NCBI RefSeq assembly: GCF_918698155.1
Contig: NZ_CAKKLX010000040.1
Location: 1-44,901 of the forward strand
From: Roseomonas sp. CECT 9278
Lineage (GTDB): Bacteria > Pseudomonadota > Alphaproteobacteria > Acetobacterales > Acetobacteraceae
Direction of reading: 5' to 3'
Length of the DNA stretch: 44,901 bases
The translations under genes were made by a program, and so were the position numbers. Within the stretch, counting starts at the first letter, position 1, and each line of letters begins with the position of its first letter. Under the pieces are notes generated by a model. The model was not told the DNA's origin. It saw only the letters and a list, made by a program, of their open reading frames with translations, and made no database searches. Shown here piece after piece: positions 15,914 through 23,996 of this stretch.

Positions 15914-16040
15914 TGGGGGTCTCCTCGGCAGGCTGGAGAGCAGCATGGCGTGCCGCGCGGGGCGCGCAAGCGGGGATGCGGCAGGTTTCTGGTGGCCGGC
16001 GCCCGGCGGTGCCTGCGCGATGGGCAGGGCGCCGTCGGGG

Positions 16041-16056
16041 CTTGATCTGGATCAAG
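16041..16056. promoter_or_regulatory. Perfect FNR/CRP-family box
   Basis: CTTGATCTGGATCAAG is a perfect 16-bp dyad containing the FNR consensus TTGAT-N4-ATCAA (16042-16055). It lies 43 bases before the start of the GbsR-like regulator gene that precedes cydAB. FNR-type proteins (FnrL, Anr, FixK) bind such sites and act under low oxygen. The transcription start is not known, so activation and repression cannot be told apart. Confidence 0.8.
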
Positions 16057-16067
16057 CGTGGCTCTAA

Positions 16068-16087
16068 ATTTCAGAAAGTTCTGAAAT
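16068..16087. promoter_or_regulatory. Perfect 9+9 palindrome, likely operator of the adjacent regulator
   Basis: ATTTCAGAA (16068-16076), a two-base spacer AG, then TTCTGAAAT (16079-16087) form an exact dyad in an AT-rich pocket of otherwise GC-rich DNA. It ends 12 bases before the ATG of the GbsR/MarR-type regulator, a placement typical of autoregulation. Its centre lies 29 bases from the centre of the FNR-type box. Confidence 0.65.
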
Positions 16088-16099
16088 CACGGGCATGGC

Positions 16100-16663
16100 A
16101 TGAATCTTCCGCCGCTGATCCAGTCCTTCGTCCTGCACTTCGGCGAAATGGGCTCCCGCTGGGGCATCAACCGCACGGTCGGGCAGATCTATGCCCTGCT
16201 GTACGTGTCGCCGCGCCCGCTCAATGCCGACGACATCGTCGAGGCGCTGGGCGTGTCGCGTTCGAACGTGTCGATGGGGCTGCGGGAATTGCAGGCGTGG
16301 AACCTGGTGCTGCTGCGCCACATCCCCGATGACCGGCGCGACCATTTCACCACGCCCGACGATGTCTGGCAGATCCTGCGGACGCTGGCGGAAGAACGGA
16401 AGAAGCGCGAGGTCGACCCCACCCTGTCGGTGCTGCGCGAATTGCTCATGCTCGCCCCCGGCAGCGCCGAGGAACGCCACGCCCAGGCCCGCATGGCCGA
16501 GATGCACGGGCTGATCGAACGCCTGACCACCTGGTACGACGACGTGAAGCGCCTCGAGACCGAACGCATGACCGCGCTGCTGGCGCTGGGCGCGCGCGTC
16601 ACCAAGTTGCTCGATGCGAAGGACAAGGTCGTGGGCCTGGTCCGTGGACGCAAGGAAGGCTGA
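16100..16663 (+). CDS. GbsR/MarR-type transcriptional regulator of the bd oxidase genes
   Basis: The product has 187 residues. A winged helix occupies about residues 12-90: SRWGINRTVGQIYALLYVSP, then PLNADDIVEALGVSRSNVSMGLRELQAWNLV as helix-turn-helix, and RRDHFTTPDDVW as wing. A long C-terminal helical part (RHAQARMAEMHGLIERLTTWYDD) probably dimerises. This is the pattern of the GbsR/MarR-like family. It is 6 bases upstream of cydA and shares its transcript, so it most likely controls the oxidase genes and itself through the palindrome at 16068-16087. No cysteine cluster or ligand site can be seen that would tell which signal it senses. Confidence 0.85.
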   Translation: MNLPPLIQSFVLHFGEMGSRWGINRTVGQIYALLYVSPRPLNADDIVEALGVSRSNVSMGLRELQAWNLVLLRHIPDDRRDHFTTPDDVWQILRTLAEERKKREVDPTLSVLRELLMLAPGSAEERHAQARMAEMHGLIERLTTWYDDVKRLETERMTALLALGARVTKLLDAKDKVVGLVRGRKEG

Positions 16664-16669
16664 ACACCG

Positions 16670-18013
16670 ATGGACGCGCTCATTCTCGCCCGCATCCAGT
16701 TCGCGGCGAACATCTCCTTTCACATCCTGTTCCCCACCATCACCATCGCGCTGGGCTGGGTGCTGTTGTTCTTCAAGCTGCGCTTCAACGCCACCGGCGA
16801 CGACAAGTGGATGGACGCCTACCGCTTCTGGGTGAAGGTGTTCGCACTGTCCTTCGCGATGGGCGTGGTCTCGGGTATCACCATGTCCTTCCAGTTCGGC
16901 ACGAACTGGCCGGGCTTCATGGAGCGCGTGGGCAACATCGCCGGGCCGCTGCTGGCCTACGAGGTGCTGACGGCCTTCTTCCTGGAAGCCACCTTCCTGG
17001 GCATCATGCTGTTCGGCTGGAAGCGCGTGCCGGGCTGGGTCCACACCGGTGCCACCGTGCTGGTCGCTTTCGGCACCACCATGTCGGCCTTCTGGATCCT
17101 GGTGCTGAATTCCTGGATGCACACGCCCCAGGGCTTCGAGATGCGCGAGGGCGTCGCACACGCGACCGACTGGTTCGCCATCGTGTTCAACCCGTCCATG
17201 CCCTATCGCCTGTCGCACATGCTGATGGCGAGCACGCTGACGGTCGCCTTCCTGCTGGCCGGCATCTCGGCCTGGCGCTGGCTGCGCGGGGACCGTGCGC
17301 CATCGGTCCTGGCGGTGCTGCGCACCGGCATCGTGATGGCCGCGGTGGGCGGCCCGATCCAGGCCTTCCTGGGCGACGCGCATGGGCTCAATACGCTTGA
17401 ACACCAGCCGGCCAAGGTTGCCGCCATGGAGGGCAATTGGGAAACGCAGGGCTCGGTGCCGCTGCTGCTGTTCGCCATCCCGGACGAGGCGGCGCGCGAG
17501 AACCGCTTCGAGATCGCCATCCCCTATGGCGCCAGCCTGATCCTGACGCACAGCCTGCGCGGCGAGGTTCCCGGCCTGAACCAGTTCCGCGGCAACCACC
17601 CGCCTGTGGCCCCGGTGTTCTTCGGCTTCCGCATCATGGTCGGCACCGGGCTGCTGATGATCGCCTTCGGCCTGGTCGGCGCGTGGTTCCTGTGGCGGCG
17701 CGGCGCGCTGCCGCGGATCATGATGTGGGGCCTGGTCGGCATGACCTTCTCCGGCTGGGTCGCGACGCTGGCCGGCTGGTACGTCACCGAGATCGGCCGC
17801 CAGCCCTGGCTGGTGACCGGCGTGCTGACCACCGCGCAGGCCGCGGGTCCGGTGCCGGCGGCCAGCATCGGCACGACGCTGGTCATGTACCTGGTGATCT
17901 ACGTGCTGCTGCTGGCGGCCTATATCGGCACGATCTACCGCCTCGCCGCGCGCGGGCGCATCGCGGAGGCCATGCCCGGCAGCGTCATGCCGACGCCGAA
18001 GGCCGTGGCATGA
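16670..18013 (+). CDS. cydA: Cytochrome bd-type quinol oxidase subunit I, short-Q-loop (CioA-like)
   Basis: The product has 447 residues and about nine membrane segments. Quinol oxidation and oxygen reduction take place in this subunit. Expected haem ligands are visible: H18 (NISFHILFPT), H183 (YRLSHM) and M323 (FRIMVG). E98 and E106 (AYEVLTAFFLEATF) belong to the proton path, and GRQPW lies at about 376-380. The quinol loop between about residues 245 and 305 is short and lacks the insertion of long-loop enzymes, which places it with the CIO/bd short-loop group. It follows the regulator by 6 bases and overlaps cydB in ATGA. High oxygen affinity or cyanide resistance is family knowledge and cannot be read from the sequence. 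Confidence 0.95.
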   Translation: MDALILARIQFAANISFHILFPTITIALGWVLLFFKLRFNATGDDKWMDAYRFWVKVFALSFAMGVVSGITMSFQFGTNWPGFMERVGNIAGPLLAYEVLTAFFLEATFLGIMLFGWKRVPGWVHTGATVLVAFGTTMSAFWILVLNSWMHTPQGFEMREGVAHATDWFAIVFNPSMPYRLSHMLMASTLTVAFLLAGISAWRWLRGDRAPSVLAVLRTGIVMAAVGGPIQAFLGDAHGLNTLEHQPAKVAAMEGNWETQGSVPLLLFAIPDEAARENRFEIAIPYGASLILTHSLRGEVPGLNQFRGNHPPVAPVFFGFRIMVGTGLLMIAFGLVGAWFLWRRGALPRIMMWGLVGMTFSGWVATLAGWYVTEIGRQPWLVTGVLTTAQAAGPVPAASIGTTLVMYLVIYVLLLAAYIGTIYRLAARGRIAEAMPGSVMPTPKAVA

Positions 18014-19023
18014 CCCCCTTCCTGCCGCCCGAATGGCTGCCGGTGATCTTCGCCGGGCTGATGGCGTTGTCGATCCTGTTCTACGTGGTGCTCGACGGCT
18101 TCGACCTCGGCGTGGGCATCCTGCTGCCGCGCGTGCATGAGGAAGCCGACCGCGACCGCATGATCGCCGCGATCGGCCCCTTCTGGGACGCGAACGAGAC
18201 CTGGCTGGTGCTGGGCGTGGGCCTGCTGCTGGTGGCCTTCCCCTCGGCGCATGGCGTGATCCTGACGGCGCTGTACCTGCCCGTCGCGATCATGCTGGTC
18301 GGCCTCACGCTGCGCGGCGTGGCCTTCGAATTCCGCGCCAAGGCGCATGACCTGAAGACCAAGCGGCGCTGGGACCACGCCTTCGTGGCGGGATCCGTCA
18401 CGGCGGCGCTGTCGCAGGGCTGGATGCTCGGCCACTACGTGCTGGGCTTCGCCGAGGGCTGGGCCGCGACCGCCTTCGCCGCGATGTCGGCGGTCGGCCT
18501 TGCCATCGCCTATGCGTTCATCGGCGCGGCCTGGCTGATCTGGCGCACCGAGGGCGCACTGCAGCGCCAGGCGATCGGCTGGGCGCGGCTGGCGATCTGG
18601 CCGCTGGGCGTGGGCATCCTGCTGGTCAGCGCCGTGACACCGCTGGTCAGCCCGCGCATCTTCGAACGCTGGTTCTCCTTCCCCGAGGTCTTCCTGCTGG
18701 CACCGCTGCCGATCGTGACCGCCGCGCTGCTGCTGGGGGTGGGCAACCTGCTGAAGCACATGCCCTTCCCGGACGATGCGTTGCGGCGGCTGCCCTTCTG
18801 GGGCGCGGTGGCGCTGTTCTCGCTGTTCTTCGCGGGGCTCGCCTGGTCGTTCTTCCCCTATGTGGTGCCGGAACGCCTGACCATCTGGCAGTCGGCCAGC
18901 GCGCCGGAGAGCCTGTCGCTGATCCTGGCAGGCGCGATCTTCGTCCTGCCCGTGATCCTTGGATACACGGTGCTGGCGTGGCGCATCTTCGGCGGCAAGG
19001 CGCGCGACCTGACCTACTACTAG
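18010..19023 (+). CDS. cydB: Cytochrome bd-type quinol oxidase subunit II
   Basis: The product has 337 residues and about eight membrane helices. The family marks are FYVVLDGFDLGVGILLP, IGPFWDANETWLVLGVGLLLVAFP, LRGVAFEFRAKA and the ending FPYVVPERLTIWQSASAPESL. Subunit II packs against subunit I and is needed for haem insertion and function. It starts at 18010 within the cydA stop (ATGA). No cydX/cydE small subunit frame was recognised after it; the next gene starts 29 bases later. Confidence 0.95.
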   Translation: MTPFLPPEWLPVIFAGLMALSILFYVVLDGFDLGVGILLPRVHEEADRDRMIAAIGPFWDANETWLVLGVGLLLVAFPSAHGVILTALYLPVAIMLVGLTLRGVAFEFRAKAHDLKTKRRWDHAFVAGSVTAALSQGWMLGHYVLGFAEGWAATAFAAMSAVGLAIAYAFIGAAWLIWRTEGALQRQAIGWARLAIWPLGVGILLVSAVTPLVSPRIFERWFSFPEVFLLAPLPIVTAALLLGVGNLLKHMPFPDDALRRLPFWGAVALFSLFFAGLAWSFFPYVVPERLTIWQSASAPESLSLILAGAIFVLPVILGYTVLAWRIFGGKARDLTYY

Positions 19024-19052
19024 GCGCCGCCTGGTCATGGCACGATGCTGCC

Positions 19053-19811
19053 ATGACCACCGACTTCGCCCGCAGCGGCGCCCTGCCGCGCCTGATCACG
19101 CCCGATTGCCTGTGGACGGGCGGGTGCATCATCGCCTCCGTGCCGGGCTACCTCGCGCATTATTCATGCTTCCTGCTGAAGGGGTCGCGGGCGTCGGTGC
19201 TGGTCGACACCGGCCACCCGATGCATGCCGCGCAGGTCGAGCGCGACATCGCCGCCTTCATGGGCGACCGCCCGATCGACTTCGTCTTCCCGACGCATGG
19301 CGAACTGCCGCATGCCGGGCTGCTGGAACGCTGGCTGCGCAAATGGCCCGATGCGCTGGCGGTGGGCGACATGCGCGACTGGCATCTCTACCTGCCCGAT
19401 TTCGCGCATCGCTTCCGGCAGGTGGCGCCGGGCGACACGATCGACCTGGGCGATCGCGCCTTCGCCTTCCTGCCCGCCATCTGGCGCGACCTGCCCGACA
19501 GCCTGTGGGGCTGGGACCCGAAGGACCGCATCCTGTTCCTGTCGGATGCCTGCGCCTGCTTCCATCCGCATACGCCCGGACAATCCGACCACTTCACCAG
19601 CGAGATCGCACCGCCCGACATCCCGCTGATGCAGGATTTCAACGCCAAGGCGCTGCATTGGCCGCGCTTCACCGACAGCACCGGCAGCTTCGCCGCGATG
19701 GACGCGCTGCTGGCGCAATTGCAGCCGCGCCTGCTGTGCAGCGCGCATGGCGCGGTGGTGGACCGGCCCTTCGATCTCATGCCGCTGTTCAAGGCCGGCC
19801 TCGCGGCATGA
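19053..19811 (+). CDS. Oxygen-binding-diiron (ODP)-like MBL-fold protein, altered ligand set
   Basis: The product has 252 residues with no flavodoxin domain. The flavodiiron pattern HxExD-(about 62)-H-18-D-(about 60)-H appears here as H82-G-E84-L-P86-H87, 59 residues, D146, exactly 18 residues, D165, 66 residues, H232. The local context agrees: RDLPDS for HWPDS, RILFLSDACACF for the LFSND.FG line, and CSAHGAVV at the last histidine. Two ligand positions are therefore changed, aspartate to P86 and histidine to D146. Family members reduce oxygen or nitric oxide, sense oxygen, or hydrolyse esters. The gene is 29 bases after cydB and overlaps the next gene in ATGA. It may be a soluble oxygen-linked protein or a hydrolase. 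Confidence 0.72.
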   Translation: MTTDFARSGALPRLITPDCLWTGGCIIASVPGYLAHYSCFLLKGSRASVLVDTGHPMHAAQVERDIAAFMGDRPIDFVFPTHGELPHAGLLERWLRKWPDALAVGDMRDWHLYLPDFAHRFRQVAPGDTIDLGDRAFAFLPAIWRDLPDSLWGWDPKDRILFLSDACACFHPHTPGQSDHFTSEIAPPDIPLMQDFNAKALHWPRFTDSTGSFAAMDALLAQLQPRLLCSAHGAVVDRPFDLMPLFKAGLAA

Positions 19812-20674
19812 CGCTGCACACCATCATTCCCGGCACGCTCGCTGCCGCGACCGGCTGGCTGCGCGCCGATGCGCGGCCGGTCTCGTGGATCCCGCCCGGC
19901 CTGCCCGGCTACCTGCCGATCAGCGCCTATGCCCTGGGCGACGGGGCGGAGTGGATGGTGATCGACACCGGCCTGCCGCTGCATTGGCCCGCGATCGAGG
20001 CCGCGCTCGCGCAGACCATCGCGGGCACGACGCGCCGGCGCATGATGAACACGCGGCGCGAACAGGACTGCATGGCGAATTTGCGCGCCCTGGTGGAACG
20101 CTTCGGCATCACCGAGGTGCCGTATGTCGGCGCGCTCAATCCGCTCGACCTCGCCGGCATCATCGAGGCCGACGAAGCCCATGCGCGCATCGAGGCCATG
20201 GCCCCGGTCCGCGCCATCCGCATCGATGTCGGCCAGGTGGTCGAGGCCGGGCGGCTGCGCCTGGAGCCGCTGCGCGTGCAGCTGCGCCTGCTCGCCACCA
20301 ACTGGTTCTACGAACACGCGACGCGCACGCTGTTCACCAGCGAATCCTTCGGCTTCCTGACGCGCCCCACGCCCGATGCGCCGCTGGTCCGCGCGCCGGG
20401 CGAAGCGCCGATCGTGGCTGATGACATCGCGCGGATGCTCTCGGCGAAGTTCGACTGGCTGGTCGGCATCGACCCGGCGCCGATCCTGGCCGACCTCGAC
20501 GCCATCTTCGCCGCCCGGGTGGTCGACCGGATCTGCCCCTGCCAGGGCTGCGTCATCGACGGCCCCGCCGCCGTGGCCGAGGCGCTGGCGCGCATGAAGG
20601 ACGCCATCGCGATGCTGGCGGCGCGACGCAAGCCCGCCATCGACCTTCCGCTTCCCGCCAAGGAGACCGCCTGA
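19808..20674 (+). CDS. Second ODP/MBL-fold-like protein, metal ligands largely lost
   Basis: The product has 288 residues. The N-terminal WMVIDTGLPLHWPAI is the MBL-fold entry (as VLVDTGHPMHAAQ in the preceding gene). At the place of HxExDH it has R83-R-E85-Q-D87-C88 followed by MANL; NWFYEH takes the place of the HWP segment, TLFTSESFGF that of LFSND.FG with E179 for aspartate, and C243-P-C245-Q-G-C248 that of the final histidine loop. Glutamate and aspartate remain while the histidines become R, N and Q, and four cysteines gather at two ligand loops. It could be a pseudoenzyme partner of the gene before it, or hold a different metal. It overlaps that gene by 4 bases. Confidence 0.65.
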   Translation: MTLHTIIPGTLAAATGWLRADARPVSWIPPGLPGYLPISAYALGDGAEWMVIDTGLPLHWPAIEAALAQTIAGTTRRRMMNTRREQDCMANLRALVERFGITEVPYVGALNPLDLAGIIEADEAHARIEAMAPVRAIRIDVGQVVEAGRLRLEPLRVQLRLLATNWFYEHATRTLFTSESFGFLTRPTPDAPLVRAPGEAPIVADDIARMLSAKFDWLVGIDPAPILADLDAIFAARVVDRICPCQGCVIDGPAAVAEALARMKDAIAMLAARRKPAIDLPLPAKETA

Positions 20675-20675
20675 G

Positions 20676-21620
20676 ATGCGCCGACGCTCCCTGCTCGCCG
20701 CGACCCTTGTTGCCCCCGCGCTGCCCGCGCGCGCGCAGGCGCGGCCGCTGCGCCTGATCGTGCCGTTTCCGCCGGGCGGCACCGTGGACCTGCTCGGGCG
20801 CCTGGTGCAGCCGGAGCTGGAACAGCGCCTCGGCCAGACCGTGGTGGTGGAGAACCGGCCCGGCGCCGGCGGCATGATCGGCTCCGACGTGGCGGCGAAG
20901 GCGCCCGCCGATGCCGGCGTGCTGGTGATCTCCAACATCGCCTCGCATGGCGTGGGCGCCGCGGTGAACCGCGCCATGCCCTATGACCCGCTGCGCGACT
21001 TCACGCATATCGGCCTGATCGCGGCGGTGCCGAGCGCGCTGGGCGTCTCCGCCGCCGGCCGCTTCGCCACGCTGGCGCAGTTCATCGACGCGGCGCGCGC
21101 GCAGCGCGGCGCGGTGCGCGTCGGTTCCTCCGGCAATGGCACCACCGGCCACGCCAAGACCGAGATGCTGGCGCGCGCCGCCGGCGTGGAACTGACCCAC
21201 GTGCCCTATCGCGGCGCCGCGCCGGCGGTGACCGACGTCATCGGCGGGCAGACCGAGGGCGTGATCGCCGCCGTCGCGGATATCGGGCGCAACGAACGCC
21301 TGCGGCTGCTGGCGATCACCAGCGCCGAACGCGCGACGCGCTGGCCCGACGTGCCGACCTTCAAGGAACTGGGCTTCCCGACGCTGGAGGCGAACAACTG
21401 GTTCGGCCTGTCCGGCCCGGCGGGGATGGACCCGGCGGTGGCCGCGCGCATCAATGCCGCGCTGGTGGCCGCACTCGCCACGCCGGCCATGGCGCAACGC
21501 CTGACCGACCTCGGCACCACGCCCAACCGGATGACGCCGGCGGACTATACCGCGCTGGTCGCGGCCGAACTCCCGCGCTGGGCGCGCATCGTGCAGGAAG
21601 CGAACATCAGGGCCGACTGA
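20676..21620 (+). CDS. Bug-type (TctC) periplasmic solute receptor
   Basis: The product has 314 residues. A signal peptide runs to about residue 20 (RRRSLLAATLVAPALPARAQA) with two or three arginines at the start, so Tat export is possible. Family marks are LRLIVPFPPGGTVDLLGRLV, VVENRPGAGGMIGSDV, YDPLRDFTHIGLIA, GSSGNGTTGHAKTEM and THVPYRGAAPAVTDVIGG. It starts one base after the stop of the degenerate MBL-fold gene and probably belongs to the same transcript. No tctAB genes are near. The 3' end overlaps the convergent MFS gene by 14 bases. Confidence 0.92.
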   Translation: MRRRSLLAATLVAPALPARAQARPLRLIVPFPPGGTVDLLGRLVQPELEQRLGQTVVVENRPGAGGMIGSDVAAKAPADAGVLVISNIASHGVGAAVNRAMPYDPLRDFTHIGLIAAVPSALGVSAAGRFATLAQFIDAARAQRGAVRVGSSGNGTTGHAKTEMLARAAGVELTHVPYRGAAPAVTDVIGGQTEGVIAAVADIGRNERLRLLAITSAERATRWPDVPTFKELGFPTLEANNWFGLSGPAGMDPAVAARINAALVAALATPAMAQRLTDLGTTPNRMTPADYTALVAAELPRWARIVQEANIRAD

Positions 21621-22815
21621 CGGCGCGCTGGCGCTGGATCAGGAACCCCACCAGCGCCAGCTGCACGATGTTGACCGCGATGCCCGCCCACCAGGCCGCC
21701 GCGTAGAACCCCACCGCGTCGTAGATCGCGCCCGCCAGCCAGGCGCCGAAGGCCATGCCGGACAGGCTGAGGAACAGCAGCGCGGGCACCCGCCAGGATG
21801 CCTCGATGGCCGGGAACTTCTCGCGCACCGTCAACACATAGGCCGGGATGATGCCGCCGAACCCCAGGCCATAGGCGGCGGCGACGAAGAACAGCCCGGC
21901 CTCGTCCTGCGTGGCCAGGAAGCCGAGCATGCCCGCGACCTGCGCGCAGGATCCGGCGAAGACCGTCCACAACCCGCCGATGCGGTCCGACAACCAGCCC
22001 CAGAACTGCCGCGCCACGAAGGCCGACAGCAACAGCACCGACAGCATCGCCGCCCCGCGCGACGCCGCGATGCCCAGGTCCCCGCAGAACGCCACCAGAT
22101 GCGCCGCCGGCATCGCCATCGGCACGCAGCACAGGAAGGACGCGATCGCCAGCAGCGCCTGCGCGGCATTGGGCGCCATGCCCAGCACGCGCTGCCCGGG
22201 CACCACGCGCATCGCCGCCGTGCCGGTGGGCATCGGCGCCGGCCGCACCACCAGCACCGCCAGCGTGATCACGACCGTCGCAGCGAAGACGCCATAGGCC
22301 AGCATCGTCGCCTGCCAGCCGTAGGCCGCGATCGATCGTTCGAACACGAAGGGCCAGACGAACCCCGCGACATATTGGCCCGACGAGACCAGCGCGAGCG
22401 CCGTGCCGCGCCGCCGGTCGAACCACAGCGAGACATACGCGACCATCGGCGCGAACAACGCGCCATTGCCGAACAGCCCGACACCCAGCCCCAGCCCCGC
22501 CAGCAGCGACCACCCCTGCCCGAGCGAGGCCAGCGCCAGCCCGCCCAGGATCGCCGCGCCGCCCATCATCGCCACCACGCGCTGCCCGAATCGCGCCGCC
22601 AGCAGCCCGCACATCACGCCGCCCACGCCGGTGCCCAGATACGCCAGCGATGTCGCGAGCGAAGGCAGTGACCGCCCGCCGCCCAGCGTCTCGCTGATCG
22701 GCACCAGGCCGATCACCACCGTCAACGGCGCGCCCGCGGCCAGCGCCAGCATGGTCACGGCAGTGATGGCGATGATCCAGGATTGGCGGGTCTCGACGCT
22801 GTCGGCGTCCGTCAT
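21607..22815 (-). CDS. MFS transporter, monocarboxylate/oxalate-type
   Basis: The product has 402 residues from the ATG at 22815 (MTDADSVETRQSW) and twelve hydrophobic segments. GLLAARFGQRVVAMMGGAAI is the loop 2-3 motif (G-x-x-x-x-R-x-G-x-R), and LSDRIGGLWTVFAGS is its copy in the second half. The pattern AYVSLWFDRRRGTALALVSSGQYVAGF resembles the oxalate/formate and monocarboxylate branches of the superfamily. It probably moves a small organic acid. The frame is open another 41 codons upstream but these are basic and unlike a membrane protein. Confidence 0.85.
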   Translation of the reverse strand: MTDADSVETRQSWIIAITAVTMLALAAGAPLTVVIGLVPISETLGGGRSLPSLATSLAYLGTGVGGVMCGLLAARFGQRVVAMMGGAAILGGLALASLGQGWSLLAGLGLGVGLFGNGALFAPMVAYVSLWFDRRRGTALALVSSGQYVAGFVWPFVFERSIAAYGWQATMLAYGVFAATVVITLAVLVVRPAPMPTGTAAMRVVPGQRVLGMAPNAAQALLAIASFLCCVPMAMPAAHLVAFCGDLGIAASRGAAMLSVLLLSAFVARQFWGWLSDRIGGLWTVFAGSCAQVAGMLGFLATQDEAGLFFVAAAYGLGFGGIIPAYVLTVREKFPAIEASWRVPALLFLSLSGMAFGAWLAGAIYDAVGFYAAAWWAGIAVNIVQLALVGFLIQRQRAVSRP

Positions 22816-22922
22816 GCGGTTCCTTCCCGCGCTCAGTCTCCGCGCGACCACGCGCGGCGACAAGGGCTGGCCACGCCGCCGTCGCGCGTGCTGCACTGGC
22901 CGTCGCTGACGGAGACGACGCG

Positions 22923-23540
22923 ATGACCCACCGCACAAGGCGCGTGCTGCTGCTCGCCGCGATGCTGGCCGCCGCGCCGGCCCTGGCGCTGGCGCAGGCC
23001 ATGCCGCGCCCGGACACCGCGGCAGTGTCGCGGGCCCTGACGCAGGAGGTGCTGGGCATCTTCCAATCCGTCTGCCTGGCCTCGGCGGTGAGCGGCGAGG
23101 CCGTGCCCGCCGCCGTGGCGCGCGTGCTGGGCCAGGCCGCCTCCGGCCTGCCCGCGGGGCAGCTGCGCGGCAACGACCGGGTGCGCGAGACCGCAGGCTG
23201 GCTGATCGACGGCCAGCACGGCCGGTACCGCCTCAGCACCATCGAGCCCGGCGGCCAATGCGGCCTGACGGCGGAAGGGGTGGACCACGACGCGTTCCTC
23301 GACGGCACCGCGCAGATCATCGCGCGCGGCACCGAGCTCATGCCGGGCTGGACACCGCCCGCCGCGCCGCACCGCTCATCCGGCGAGCGCCCCTTCGGCA
23401 CGCTGACCTACGTGGCGGCGAACTTCACCCGCGCGACCGCGCCGCGCGTGCTGTCGGTCACGGGTTCGGCGGCGTCGCGCACGGATGGGCGGCCGAATAC
23501 CGGCGTGATCAGCTCCGCGCTGCACGACCGGATGCCCTGA
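22923..23540 (+). CDS. Secreted hypothetical protein
   Basis: The product has 205 residues. Residues 1-25 form a signal peptide (RRVLLLAAMLAAAPALALAQA). The mature part has two cysteines, in FQSVCLASA and GGQCGLTAE, which could form a disulphide in the periplasm. I do not recognise the family. The protein is globular with a variable proline- and arginine-rich C-terminus. It is divergent from the MFS gene across 107 bases and ends 3 bases before the convergent rnhA. Confidence 0.7.
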   Translation: MTHRTRRVLLLAAMLAAAPALALAQAMPRPDTAAVSRALTQEVLGIFQSVCLASAVSGEAVPAAVARVLGQAASGLPAGQLRGNDRVRETAGWLIDGQHGRYRLSTIEPGGQCGLTAEGVDHDAFLDGTAQIIARGTELMPGWTPPAAPHRSSGERPFGTLTYVAANFTRATAPRVLSVTGSAASRTDGRPNTGVISSALHDRMP

Positions 23541-23543
23541 CGC

Positions 23544-23996
23544 CTACCCCGCCGCCGCATCCCGCGCCGCCGTCGCCAGCACATCCGCGCGTTCGTTCAT
23601 CGCGTCCCCGGCGTGGCCGCGCACCCATTTCCACTCGACCTCGTGCGGCTTGGCGGCGGCCAGCAGGCGCTGCCACAGGTCCATGTTCTTCACCGGCTCC
23701 TTCGCCGCGTTGCGCCAGTTGCTGCGCACCCAGCCATGGATCCAGCGGCTGATGCCGTCGCGCACGTATTGGCTGTCGGTGTGCAAGGCCACGATGCAGG
23801 GCTTCTTCAGCGCCTCCAGCGCCATGATGGCGGCGGTCAGTTCCATGCGGTTGTTGGTGGTCTCGGGCTCGCCGCCGGTCAATTCGCGCTCATGCTCGCC
23901 GAAGCGCAGGATGGCGGCCCAGCCACCCGGCCCCGGGTTGGGCTTGCAGCCGCCATCGGTCCAGATCGCGACATGCGGGCGCGGGTCGGCGGTCAT
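23544..23996 (-). CDS. rnhA: Ribonuclease HI
   Basis: The product has 150 residues. It cleaves the RNA strand of RNA-DNA hybrids. The four catalytic acids are visible: D14 ([17 protein letters not shown]), E52 ([10 protein letters not shown]), D74 ([12 protein letters not shown]) and D138 (MNERADVLA), with H128 in VRGHAG. The ATG overlaps the thrB stop by 4 bases, so it is the last gene of the ispH-thrB-rnhA transcript. This order is common in alphaproteobacteria. Confidence 0.97.
   Translation of the reverse strand: MTADPRPHVAIWTDGGCKPNPGPGGWAAILRFGEHERELTGGEPETTNNRMELTAAIMALEALKKPCIVALHTDSQYVRDGISRWIHGWVRSNWRNAAKEPVKNMDLWQRLLAAAKPHEVEWKWVRGHAGDAMNERADVLATAARDAAAG

Noticed and set aside
16063..16069. 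TCTAAAT as -10 box of the regulator-cydAB promoter
   Set aside because: It would place the FNR-type box at about -27, and no matching -35 element is seen. It is not enough to call a promoter.
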